Part shown: positions 9,487 through 17,126 of the stretch, piece after piece
How the letters are laid out: every line of letters starts with the position of its first letter
Position numbering within the stretch: the first letter of the stretch is position 1
NCBI GenBank assembly: GCA_964516815.1
Contig: CAZEXK010000008.1
Location: 1-56,275, forward strand
DNA: 56,275 nt
Source: CAIJNA01 sp964516815
GTDB lineage: Bacteria; Campylobacterota; Campylobacteria; Campylobacterales; Arcobacteraceae
Direction: 5' to 3'
Notes under the pieces: model-generated
Seen by the model: the letters and a program-made list of their open reading frames with translations, nothing else
The model's database searches: none
Told to the model about the DNA's origin: nothing
Position numbers and translations under genes: made by a program

Positions 9487-9908
9487 TATGTATTCCTTAT
9501 TATCAAACTATTAGGTAGTTTATATTTTTTAATTAATTTTTCTTCTAAGTTTCTATGTTGTCCATCATCTATTTCATGATCATAACCTAAAAGATGCAAA
9601 AGACCATGAATATATAGTAGAGTTATCTCATCTAAAATACTATGTGAATATTCATGTGCTTTATCTTTTGCATAGTCCAAAGATATTACTATACTCCCAA
9701 GTGGAGTCATTGGCATATCCTCATAAGGGAAACTTAAAACATCTGTGGCTGTATTTTTTTGTCTAAATTGATTATTAAGTTTTTTTATATAAGAATTATC
9801 ACATAAAATAAATTCTATTTCTTTTTTGCTGAATTCATTAGAAATATTATTTAGTAAATCTATATTAATATCAAAGTTGGTTTGGTTTTCAAAGCTTATA
9901 CTAAACAA
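9486..9908 (-). CDS. ybeY: Endoribonuclease YbeY (16S rRNA maturation)
   Basis: A zinc-dependent RNase involved in 16S rRNA 3'-end processing and ribosome quality control. It is 140 residues long and carries the diagnostic HGLLHLLGYDH motif (H-x3-H-x5-H), the three zinc ligands, near residues 100-110. TATDVLSFPYED is the conserved central segment. The gene overlaps the 91-residue gene upstream by 13 bases and yrbG downstream by one, so it is embedded in a tight operon. Confidence 0.95.
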   Translation of the reverse strand: MFSISFENQTNFDINIDLLNNISNEFSKKEIEFILCDNSYIKKLNNQFRQKNTATDVLSFPYEDMPMTPLGSIVISLDYAKDKAHEYSHSILDEITLLYIHGLLHLLGYDHEIDDGQHRNLEEKLIKKYKLPNSLIIRNT

Positions 9909-10171
9909 TCTTGAATATTCAGTTCTTTCATAAGCATTTCACAAAAATTACCACCTTCTCTTAAAACATTATCAACTTCAAATTCTATAGAAAAGTTTCC
10001 AGCAGTATCGCTAATGGACTTCCTAAGAACGCTAGGATAAATTTTCATTTCACGCTCAATTTTTGAAATTGCAGCTTGTATTTTAGCTCTGCTTTCATCA
10101 TTGTTGTAATCAACACTCATCATCATATATCCTTCTTCCATTTTCATGCTTGCACATAAGTCTCTAGCCAT
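9896..10171 (-). CDS. Unknown 91-residue protein between radA and ybeY
   Basis: No family recognised. The start is supported by an AAGGAAA ribosome site just upstream. The protein is soluble. It has a Met-rich N-terminus (KMEEGYMMMSVDY), then an amphipathic helix (SRAKIQAAISKIEREM), and two C-terminal cysteines. Its 3' end overlaps the ybeY start by 13 bases. It follows radA after about 56 bases. The good ribosome site and position inside an operon argue that it is a real gene. Confidence 0.6.
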   Translation of the reverse strand: MARDLCASMKMEEGYMMMSVDYNNDESRAKIQAAISKIEREMKIYPSVLRKSISDTAGNFSIEFEVDNVLREGGNFCEMLMKELNIQDCLV

Positions 10172-10227
10172 TGTATTTCCTTTGATTAAAGTTATTTTTG
10201 TATTTAAATAATTTCATTTGTATTTTA

Positions 10228-11574
10228 TCAAAATAGTTCTAACATTTTTATTACTTCGTCAACTTCAAAACATTTTATATCCAATTTGGATGATATTTTT
10301 TTTGAAATTATAGCTTTTTTTATTCCTTGAGCTGATGCTTCTTTTAATCTATTTTCCATACTTTGTACATCTTTTATTTCTCCTGTAAGAGAAACTTCAC
10401 CAATAAAGACAGACTCTTTAGCAATGGGTCTATTTCTAAAAGAAGAAATAATTGCGGCTACTATAGCTAAATCACAGGAGCTTTCTTTTACTTTTATTCC
10501 TCCACTTATGTTTATAAATACATCGTATGAATTTAAAGGTAAATCTAGTTTTTTTTCTAATAATGCTAATAGCATATTTAATCTATTTGTATCAAATCCT
10601 GTGGCACTTCTTTTTGGATTTGGAAAAGTTGAGTCTGTAACTAAAGCTTGAACTTCCAATATTAAAGCACGACTACCTTCCATTGTAACAGTTAAACAAG
10701 AACCACTTAAGGCTTTTGTAGAATCAAAAAATTTTCTATTTATATCTTTTGCACTCTCTAAACCTTTGTTTGTCATTTCAAATATTGCTATTTCACTAGT
10801 ACTTCCAAATCTATTTTTAAAACCTCTTAATATTCTGAGTTCTTTGGAACTTTCACCTTCAAAATATAAAACTGTATCAACCATATGTTCTAAAACCCTT
10901 GGACCTGCTATGCTTCCTTCTTTAGTTATATGTCCAATTATAAACATGGCAATATCTGATTGTTTGGCTTTTCTCATTAACTCAAATGTGATTTCTCTAA
11001 CTTGAGATACAGAACCAGGAGCTGAAGTTAATTTATCAGAATATATAGTTTGTATAGAATCAATAATTGCAATTTCATAATCTTGTCTTAAAAATTCATC
11101 TTGAATAGCTTCTAATGATATTTCAGATAATAAATACAAGTCATCATGCATACTATCAAGCCTTACAGCTCTTAGTTTTATTTGTCCTGCACTTTCTTCT
11201 CCTGATATATACAATACTTTTTTACCTTTTTTAGCTAAATTACCAGCAATTTTTAAAAGTAAAGTTGATTTTCCAACACCTGGACTACCACCAATTAAAG
11301 TCAAGCTTCCAGGAACAACACCTCCTCCTAAAACTAAATCAAATTCTTCGTTAAAAGTAGAAAATCGTACAATATTTTCTTCTTTTATTTTGGTTATAGG
11401 AGTTGCTTTTGAATTTTGAGATGACATTTTAGCTATTTTAATGCTTTCTTGTTTTTGTTCAGTACTTAGTTCATAAAAACTATCCCAACCACCACAAGAA
11501 GGACATTTTCCAATCCATTTAACAGATTGTTCTCCACAGTGTTGACATTCGAATGTAGTAGATTTTTTGGCCAT
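10228..11574 (-). CDS. radA: DNA repair protein RadA
   Basis: A RecA-like ATPase that processes recombination intermediates, helping branch migration. The 448-residue length is typical. The N-terminal zinc finger has CQHCG at 10-14 and CPSCGGW at 29-35. The Walker A motif is GGSPGVGKST, near residue 94. The RadA-specific KNRFG motif is present (GFKNRFGSTSEI). The C-terminal third is the Lon-like domain (SGGIKVKESSCDLAIVAAI). Its ATG overlaps the stop of the upstream CDF gene by one base. Confidence 0.97.
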   Translation of the reverse strand: MAKKSTTFECQHCGEQSVKWIGKCPSCGGWDSFYELSTEQKQESIKIAKMSSQNSKATPITKIKEENIVRFSTFNEEFDLVLGGGVVPGSLTLIGGSPGVGKSTLLLKIAGNLAKKGKKVLYISGEESAGQIKLRAVRLDSMHDDLYLLSEISLEAIQDEFLRQDYEIAIIDSIQTIYSDKLTSAPGSVSQVREITFELMRKAKQSDIAMFIIGHITKEGSIAGPRVLEHMVDTVLYFEGESSKELRILRGFKNRFGSTSEIAIFEMTNKGLESAKDINRKFFDSTKALSGSCLTVTMEGSRALILEVQALVTDSTFPNPKRSATGFDTNRLNMLLALLEKKLDLPLNSYDVFINISGGIKVKESSCDLAIVAAIISSFRNRPIAKESVFIGEVSLTGEIKDVQSMENRLKEASAQGIKKAIISKKISSKLDIKCFEVDEVIKMLELF

Positions 11575-12476
11575 TATGATATACTAACTTCTTGGTCATT
11601 GATTGAAAAGTCATCATATGGATCTAGATGTATATTAATAATCCAGAATTTACTTTTATCAAGTAATCTTATTTTTTCTTCTATATTATCACTGGCTATA
11701 TGTGCATCCATTAAGGTTATCACACAGTTAAATACTAAATGAAGATCTACAAAATTATTATGTCCAGCAGTTCTTGTTTTTAATAAATGATAATCATTTA
11801 CATTTGTTTCATTTTTTATTATTTTTTCAATTCGTATAGTCATTTCATCATTAAGAGATGAATCAAGTAAAACCATAACTCCATCATGAATAAGTTCATA
11901 AGCGCTATAAATAATATATATTGCAATTGCTGCACCTATTATAATATCAAATATTTCGTTGTTAGTATAATAAACAAGTAATAAAGATATTAAAACTGCA
12001 ATATTTGCCCATATATCAACTTTATAATGTAAGGCATCTGCTTTAATAACCATATTGTTTGTAGATTTTGCAACTAAGTTTAAGTAAATAACCAAAGCTG
12101 TTGTAATAATTAAAGAAATTATCATTACTATTATTGATATCTCTGCATAAGAAGATATCTCTCCTGTGATATATTTATTAATAGCAACATAAAATAAGAA
12201 AAACCCAGATATTGTTATAATTGTACCCTCAATAACACTAGCTAGAGCTTCTATCTTTCCTCGACCATAATTAAACTGACTATCTGCTGGTTTTTCGGAG
12301 TTGCTAATGGCAAAAAAGTTAAATAAAGAAACGAATAAATCCAATACACTATCAATTGCGCTAGCAATTACAGCAACTGAACCGCTTAATATTCCAATAA
12401 ACAATTTTATTATAGTTAAAATAGCAGCAATACTAGAAGATACTATAGTAGCTTTTTTTTCAGGTGACATTTTCAT
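11574..12476 (-). CDS. Cation diffusion facilitator family metal exporter
   Basis: An inner-membrane divalent-metal/proton antiporter of 300 residues. Six hydrophobic segments precede a cytosolic C-terminal domain of about 90 residues. The transport-site pairs are visible: SAIDSVLDLFVSL (D-x3-D) in helix 2 and ALHYKVDIWAN (H-x3-D) in helix 5. This His/Asp arrangement fits Zn or Fe exporters such as FieF better than Mn exporters, but the metal is uncertain. It lies 17 bases after the aminotransferase gene and shares a one-base stop-start overlap with radA. Confidence 0.9.
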   Translation of the reverse strand: MKMSPEKKATIVSSSIAAILTIIKLFIGILSGSVAVIASAIDSVLDLFVSLFNFFAISNSEKPADSQFNYGRGKIEALASVIEGTIITISGFFLFYVAINKYITGEISSYAEISIIVMIISLIITTALVIYLNLVAKSTNNMVIKADALHYKVDIWANIAVLISLLLVYYTNNEIFDIIIGAAIAIYIIYSAYELIHDGVMVLLDSSLNDEMTIRIEKIIKNETNVNDYHLLKTRTAGHNNFVDLHLVFNCVITLMDAHIASDNIEEKIRLLDKSKFWIINIHLDPYDDFSINDQEVSIS

Positions 12477-12493
12477 ATATTATAAAAGAATTT

Positions 12494-13672
12494 TTATTTA
12501 TAATTTTTTACAAAATTTTTAATTCTCAAAATGCCATCTCTTATAGTAGTTTCATCTGTTGCAAACGAAAATCTAAAGTAACCATCAAGTCCAAATCCTA
12601 AGCCAGGAACAACTGCTATACCTCCATCTTCTAAGAGTTTTTTACAAAAAAGCATAGAATCATTTTCAATTTGAGTAATGTTTACATATAAATAAAAAGC
12701 GCCTTGTGGTTTAATTACACTTACACCTTCTATTTCATTAAGTAACTCATGCGCTATATCTCTTCTTTTTTGAAATTCAATTCTCATATTTTCAATATCA
12801 GTATTTGCCTTACCTTCAAGAGCTAAGATTGAAGCGTGTTGAGTAATTGAGTTAATATTAGATGTGCTTTGTGATTGTAACTTTACCATTGCCTTAATTA
12901 GTGTACTATTAGGGCTAGCTAAGTAACCAAATCTCCAACCAGTCATAGCCACACATTTACTAAGTCCATTTACTGTTATTGTTCTATTAAACATATGTTC
13001 ATTTATACTAGCAGTTGCAGTAAATTTCAAATCATCGTAAATCAATTTTTCATACATTTCATCTGAAACAATCCAAATATTTGTATCTTCAAGAACATCA
13101 GCAATTTCTTGTAATTCTTCTGAGGAATAAATACTACCTGTTGGATTTGAAGGTGTTGTTAAAATTAATATTTTAGTTTTTTCTGTAATAGCATTTTTTA
13201 GTTGCTGAGCAGTTATTTTAAATTCACTTTCATCATTGGTATTAATTCCTACAGGTATTCCTCCTGAGTATTTTACTAATTCGGGATAAGTTACCCAGTA
13301 AGGAGCAGGAATAATTACTTCATCCCCTGTATCTATTAATGCTTGGAATATATTAAATAAACTATGTTTTGCCCCAACATTTACAATAATATCAGATGGT
13401 TTATAATTTAGATTATTTTCAATTTTTAGTTTATTTGCAATAGCTTGTTTTATTTCAGGTGTACCAGAAACTGCTGTATATTTAGTATAGCCTTTTTTTA
13501 AAGCATAAATTGCACTATCTTTTATTATTTGTGGTGTGTCAAAATCAGGCTCGCCTGCACTAAAACTTAAAATATCTTTACCTTCTTGTTTTAATTCTCT
13601 AGCAAGCGTAGTAATTGCCATTGTCATTGATTCAGACAATGTATCCATTCTTTTAGCTAAAACTGTATTCAT
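12494..13672 (-). CDS. aspC: Class I pyridoxal-phosphate aspartate aminotransferase
   Basis: This enzyme interconverts aspartate/2-oxoglutarate and oxaloacetate/glutamate. It is 392 residues long. The PLP lysine lies in NGLSKCVAMTGWRFGY, the hallmark of the aminotransferase I-gamma (AspAT Ib) group. The cofactor-binding Asp and Tyr are in IVSDEMYEKLIYDD, and the C-terminal substrate Arg is in YFRFSFA. NVGAKHSLFN is the phosphate-binding turn. It is the first gene of the leftward aspC-CDF-radA-ybeY-yrbG cluster and is transcribed away from nadB. Some relatives also accept prephenate; that cannot be decided here. Confidence 0.92.
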   Translation of the reverse strand: MNTVLAKRMDTLSESMTMAITTLARELKQEGKDILSFSAGEPDFDTPQIIKDSAIYALKKGYTKYTAVSGTPEIKQAIANKLKIENNLNYKPSDIIVNVGAKHSLFNIFQALIDTGDEVIIPAPYWVTYPELVKYSGGIPVGINTNDESEFKITAQQLKNAITEKTKILILTTPSNPTGSIYSSEELQEIADVLEDTNIWIVSDEMYEKLIYDDLKFTATASINEHMFNRTITVNGLSKCVAMTGWRFGYLASPNSTLIKAMVKLQSQSTSNINSITQHASILALEGKANTDIENMRIEFQKRRDIAHELLNEIEGVSVIKPQGAFYLYVNITQIENDSMLFCKKLLEDGGIAVVPGLGFGLDGYFRFSFATDETTIRDGILRIKNFVKNYK

Positions 13673-13700
13673 TTAATTACCTTTATGTATTATAGGCACG

Positions 13701-13706
13701 ATTATA
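13701..13706 (-). promoter_or_regulatory. -10 box for the aspC operon
   Basis: The minus strand reads TATAAT about 29 bases before the aspC ATG. A second TATAAT copy lies at 13689-13694, so either could be the functional box. Confidence 0.5.
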
Positions 13707-13774
13707 CAATAAGATTAATCAAATACTAATTAAATATGAGATAACATTGCTTAAATTTATAGGAGTAATTTAAT

Positions 13775-13876
13775 ATGAAAAATATAACAATAATCGCTTT
13801 CATAATTAGCATATTTGTTAGTGGGTGTGGAAATAAAAAAGATCCAATTTATGTAGCTAAAGTAAATATAAAATGA
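13775..13876 (+). CDS. 33-residue lipoprotein, LptM-like, upstream of nadB
   Basis: A very short gene: 33 codons plus stop, with a strong AGGAG ribosome site at 13761-13765. It encodes a signal sequence of about 17 residues ending VSG|C, then CGNKKDPIYVAKVNIK. A lipobox followed by Cys-Gly-x-Lys-x-Pro-hydrophobic-Tyr is the pattern of the LptM (YifL) mini-lipoproteins, which assist LptD assembly at the outer membrane. The resemblance is short, so function is inferred only. Its stop overlaps the nadB start as ATGA, so the two genes are coupled. Confidence 0.72.
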   Translation: MKNITIIAFIISIFVSGCGNKKDPIYVAKVNIK

Positions 13877-15330
13877 TGATTTACGATTATATTATTATTG
13901 GTTCTGGTGTTGCTGGTTTAAATGCAGCAAGATATATTCCAGCTGATAAAAAAGTCTTAATATTATGTAAAAAATCACCTTGGGAATGCAATACATTTTT
14001 TGCTCAAGGTGGCGTAGCAAGTGCAGTTGATGAATCTGACATTTCTTCTCATGTAGAAGATACATTAAATGCAGGAAATAATTTAAACAATATTGAAGCT
14101 GTTGAATTTTTAAGTACTCATTCTATTGAAACAATAAAAGACTTAGTTAATGATAACATGAATTTTGATTTAAATGATAAAAATAAATTAGCATACACAA
14201 AAGAAGCAGCACATAGTAGAAGTAGAATTTTACATGCAGATGGAGATGCAACTGGTAGAGAATTGCATATGTTTTTACTAAAAAATTGTCCGCATGAAAT
14301 CAGAACAAACTCCATAGTAATAGACTTACTTATTAAAGATAATATATCGTATGGAGTTCAAGTAATATCAGATAATCAAGAAGAAATTTTATACGCAAAC
14401 AATACTATAATAGCTTCTGGTGGAGTGGGTTCTATTTATAGATATCATACAAATTCTACTACAATAGCTGGTGACATTCAAGGTATTTGTATTGAAAAAG
14501 GTATAAAGTTAAAAGATATGGAAATGATGCAATTTCATCCAACTGTATTTGTTGATTCACCAAATGCTAGAAAACAACTTCTTACAGAAGCACTAAGAGG
14601 AGAGGGCGCATTAATTGAAGATGAAGATGGTTACGCATTTTTAAAAGATTATCATAAAGATGAAGGTTTGGCTCCTCGAGATATAGTTTCAAGAGCAATT
14701 TTTGATCATTCTTTAAAAACAGATTCAAAGATATATTTATCGTTTAAAAACTTTGATAAAATATCTTTTAAAAAAAGATTTCCAAATATTTACAAAAACT
14801 TAAAAGAATATGGTTTTGATTTACCATCTCAAAGAGTACCTATCTCTCCTGCTTTTCATTATAGTATGGGTGGTATAGAAGTAGATTTAAATTCAAAAGT
14901 TTTAGAATTTGAAAATCTTTATGCTATTGGAGAAGTAGCGTGTACTGGAGTACATGGTGCAAATAGGCTAGCATCAAACTCACTTTTAGAAGGACTGGTT
15001 TATTCTAAATTATGTGTTTTAAACTCACTAAAAGTACAATATAATATCAACACTAGTAAATTAGTAAACTTAAGCATTAAACATCATGTTTTACAAAAAG
15101 ACATTGACAAGGCTATTAAAAATGGATTAAGAAATCTTATGTGGACTGATGTAGGTATTGTAAGAAGAAAACAAAAGCTAATTGATGCACTTGATGAAGT
15201 AAAATCATACATAAATGAGGATGTTGGTAGATTATTATATTTAAGGTTAATTACTGCAAAATCAATTATTCAAAGTGCTATAAATAGAAAAAAATCTATT
15301 GGTGCTCATTTTATTAAAGATAATGAATGA
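13873..15330 (+). CDS. nadB: L-aspartate oxidase
   Basis: A flavoprotein that oxidises L-aspartate to iminoaspartate, the first step of NAD synthesis from aspartate. It is 485 residues long. The FAD-binding dinucleotide fold is at the N-terminus (YIIIGSGVAGLNAA). Family motifs follow: FAQGGVA, HSRSRILHADGDATG, MEMMQFHPT, FHYSMGGIEV and GEVACTGVHGANRLASNS. Two adjacent ATGs (13873 and 13876) are possible starts. The first overlaps the mini-lipoprotein stop by four bases. The 3' end overlaps the decayed nhaD gene by four bases (ATGA), so an ancestral nadB-nhaD coupling is likely. Confidence 0.95.
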   Translation: MMIYDYIIIGSGVAGLNAARYIPADKKVLILCKKSPWECNTFFAQGGVASAVDESDISSHVEDTLNAGNNLNNIEAVEFLSTHSIETIKDLVNDNMNFDLNDKNKLAYTKEAAHSRSRILHADGDATGRELHMFLLKNCPHEIRTNSIVIDLLIKDNISYGVQVISDNQEEILYANNTIIASGGVGSIYRYHTNSTTIAGDIQGICIEKGIKLKDMEMMQFHPTVFVDSPNARKQLLTEALRGEGALIEDEDGYAFLKDYHKDEGLAPRDIVSRAIFDHSLKTDSKIYLSFKNFDKISFKKRFPNIYKNLKEYGFDLPSQRVPISPAFHYSMGGIEVDLNSKVLEFENLYAIGEVACTGVHGANRLASNSLLEGLVYSKLCVLNSLKVQYNINTSKLVNLSIKHHVLQKDIDKAIKNGLRNLMWTDVGIVRRKQKLIDALDEVKSYINEDVGRLLYLRLITAKSIIQSAINRKKSIGAHFIKDNE

Positions 15331-15532
15331 TAAAACTTTTATTAGTTAGTTTGTTTAGTGTATTTGCAGTTGCGAGTACTGGACAAGATGTGCTACACCT
15401 GATTTAACAATGATATGGGTAGGTTTTGCTTCTATATTTGTTTTCGTAATAGGTTACTACTTTGTTGCAACTGAAGAAAAATATCACATTGATAAAGCTA
15501 AACCAGCTCTATTTATAGGTACTTTTATGTTT
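15327..15532 (+). pseudogene. nhaD: Decayed N-terminal fragment of an NhaD-type Na+/H+ antiporter
   Basis: The ATG overlaps the nadB stop and opens a signal-like peptide (MIKLLLVSLFSVFAVAS) that hits a TAA at 15405-15407 after 26 codons. A shift of one base near 15387-15393 restores a frame reading ATPDLTMIWVGFASIFVF, then GYYFVATEEKYHIDKAKPAL and FIGTFMF. I recognise this as the start of NhaD antiporters, which are normally over 400 residues. Homology stops at about 15532, and the recO stop codon begins at 15538. So the gene has both a frameshift and loss of most of its 3' part. The deletion apparently ended at the tail of recO. Confidence 0.75.
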
Positions 15533-15537
15533 AGAAC

Positions 15538-16155
15538 TTATAAACCTTGCATTAGTACATACCACAAATAATCTACTTCTTCATCTGTAAAACTTACAAG
15601 TGTTTTGTCATTAAAAAGTTCTTTTATATTTTCTATAGAAAATGATTTTGAATATGAACATGAAGCATGAGTTGGAATAAAACTTCTTACAAGAGATATG
15701 TCATCAATAATTTTCAAATCACATAATAAACATTCAAGTTGTTTATTTAATCTACCTTCATAATCACACAAAGTAACATAGGATTCAATGATTGCTCTTT
15801 TATGATTTTGTTTATTCATTTTTAATGCTAAAGTATCTAATAAATTAATATAAAACCCATCAAGAGTATCAACATCTTTTAAATGAGTATAAAATAATTT
15901 TATATATCTTTGCCAATGGTACATTTTATCATTATCAAATATCCAAAATGATGAAATTTGTAAAACATCTTTTAATCTTGGTATAGTACTCTTCATATTT
16001 ACTTCAAGTTCAAAATCTATCTTATAGCCAATATTTATATGTGAATGTCTAGCTCCATAAAATCTATATGCAAGATAAATATTGTCTTCACTTAATAAAG
16101 TAACTATTAAATCTTCGTCTTTAACTTTGTTTATGTTTATTATATAAGCTTGCAT
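15538..16155 (-). CDS. recO: Recombination protein RecO
   Basis: A DNA annealing and RecA-loading mediator in the RecFOR pathway. It is 205 residues long, as in the short Campylobacterota RecO. The N-terminus (MQAYIININKVKDEDLIVTLL) is the OB-fold start typical of this group. A helical C-terminal domain follows, with a Cys pair (ECLLCDL) at the position of the RecO zinc region. It is separated from the Mur-like gene by three bases. The family call rests on N-terminal pattern and length. Confidence 0.75.
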   Translation of the reverse strand: MQAYIININKVKDEDLIVTLLSEDNIYLAYRFYGARHSHINIGYKIDFELEVNMKSTIPRLKDVLQISSFWIFDNDKMYHWQRYIKLFYTHLKDVDTLDGFYINLLDTLALKMNKQNHKRAIIESYVTLCDYEGRLNKQLECLLCDLKIIDDISLVRSFIPTHASCSYSKSFSIENIKELFNDKTLVSFTDEEVDYLWYVLMQGL

Positions 16156-16158
16156 AAA

Positions 16159-17118
16159 TTAAAACAATTCAATACTTTTAGTCCTATGCTTTTTAAGTAA
16201 TTCAATAATTTCTAAATTACTTCTGGAGGTAATGTAAAGTGCATTATAAGTTGCATTTTTTATTATGTTTACTAATGACATGTCATCTTCATCGTGACAT
16301 ACTAGTATTTTTGCATGAGAGTAAAACCTATTTAAAAATGCAATTTCAAGAAAATTTGTTTTTTTAATGTTATTAGCAATTATAAAAGTACTAGATTTCC
16401 CATGGTCCAATACATACAAAGATTTATTTATAAATATTGATTTCATATATTTAAAATTATTTAATTTATTTAGGTCTGGTTTTTTTATTTTTAAATAATG
16501 TATAACACTAATAAAGTTATCAATATAAATAACTGGTATTTTAGCTTTATAATAATATGTATCTTTATAAGTGAAAGTACATTCAAATAAAGAATGAATA
16601 GTTAAATTTTTTAAATCATAGGAGTGTATTATAAATTTTCTACAATTTGGATAAATTGCTTTTAAAGTTTTAATATCATTTGATATTATGCATTGTATAT
16701 GATTATTGTTTTGTATTAATTCTAAGTTATTTTTAATATCATTATCTAAGTAGACTTGATTAGATGATTTGCGTTTATAAATATTAAAAATATCATAACT
16801 TATTTCATCAACAAATAAAACGTCTATGTAAAATGTACTTAAATGATATCTCATTAACTTTAAACAAGCATCTTCAATATTTTCAACTTTAATCCATGCT
16901 ATTTCATAATCAAATTCAATTTCATCAATTTCACCATCATATATTATAGCAAAAGCGCCTAATTGAATGGCATTTTTTATATCAAGTAAATTAGAAGATA
17001 TAAATAAATCACCATAATTTATTTTTTTAACTTTAGTGTGAGTTTGAGTAATAAAAGATATAGAAGGAATATTTTGTAATTTACCTTTGACTATATCTAT
17101 TATTGACGTTATTTTCAT
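16159..17118 (-). CDS. Mur-ligase-like protein lacking the ATP-binding loop
   Basis: A 319-residue soluble protein. Residues 30-75 resemble the N-terminal uridine-nucleotide-binding domain of MurE/MurF: a GDLFIS segment, then IKNAIQLGAFAIIYDGE. The central ligase domain should then supply a GTxGKT P-loop, but none is present. The nearest glycine-lysine motif is LDHGKSSTFIIAN late in the chain, which fits neither spacing nor sequence. The rest is Asn-, Ile- and Lys-rich. It is probably not an active peptidoglycan ligase. It lies between metG and recO with gaps of eight and three bases. Function unknown. Confidence 0.6.
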   Translation of the reverse strand: MKITSIIDIVKGKLQNIPSISFITQTHTKVKKINYGDLFISSNLLDIKNAIQLGAFAIIYDGEIDEIEFDYEIAWIKVENIEDACLKLMRYHLSTFYIDVLFVDEISYDIFNIYKRKSSNQVYLDNDIKNNLELIQNNNHIQCIISNDIKTLKAIYPNCRKFIIHSYDLKNLTIHSLFECTFTYKDTYYYKAKIPVIYIDNFISVIHYLKIKKPDLNKLNNFKYMKSIFINKSLYVLDHGKSSTFIIANNIKKTNFLEIAFLNRFYSHAKILVCHDEDDMSLVNIIKNATYNALYITSRSNLEIIELLKKHRTKSIELF

Positions 17119-17126
17119 TTTTAATA

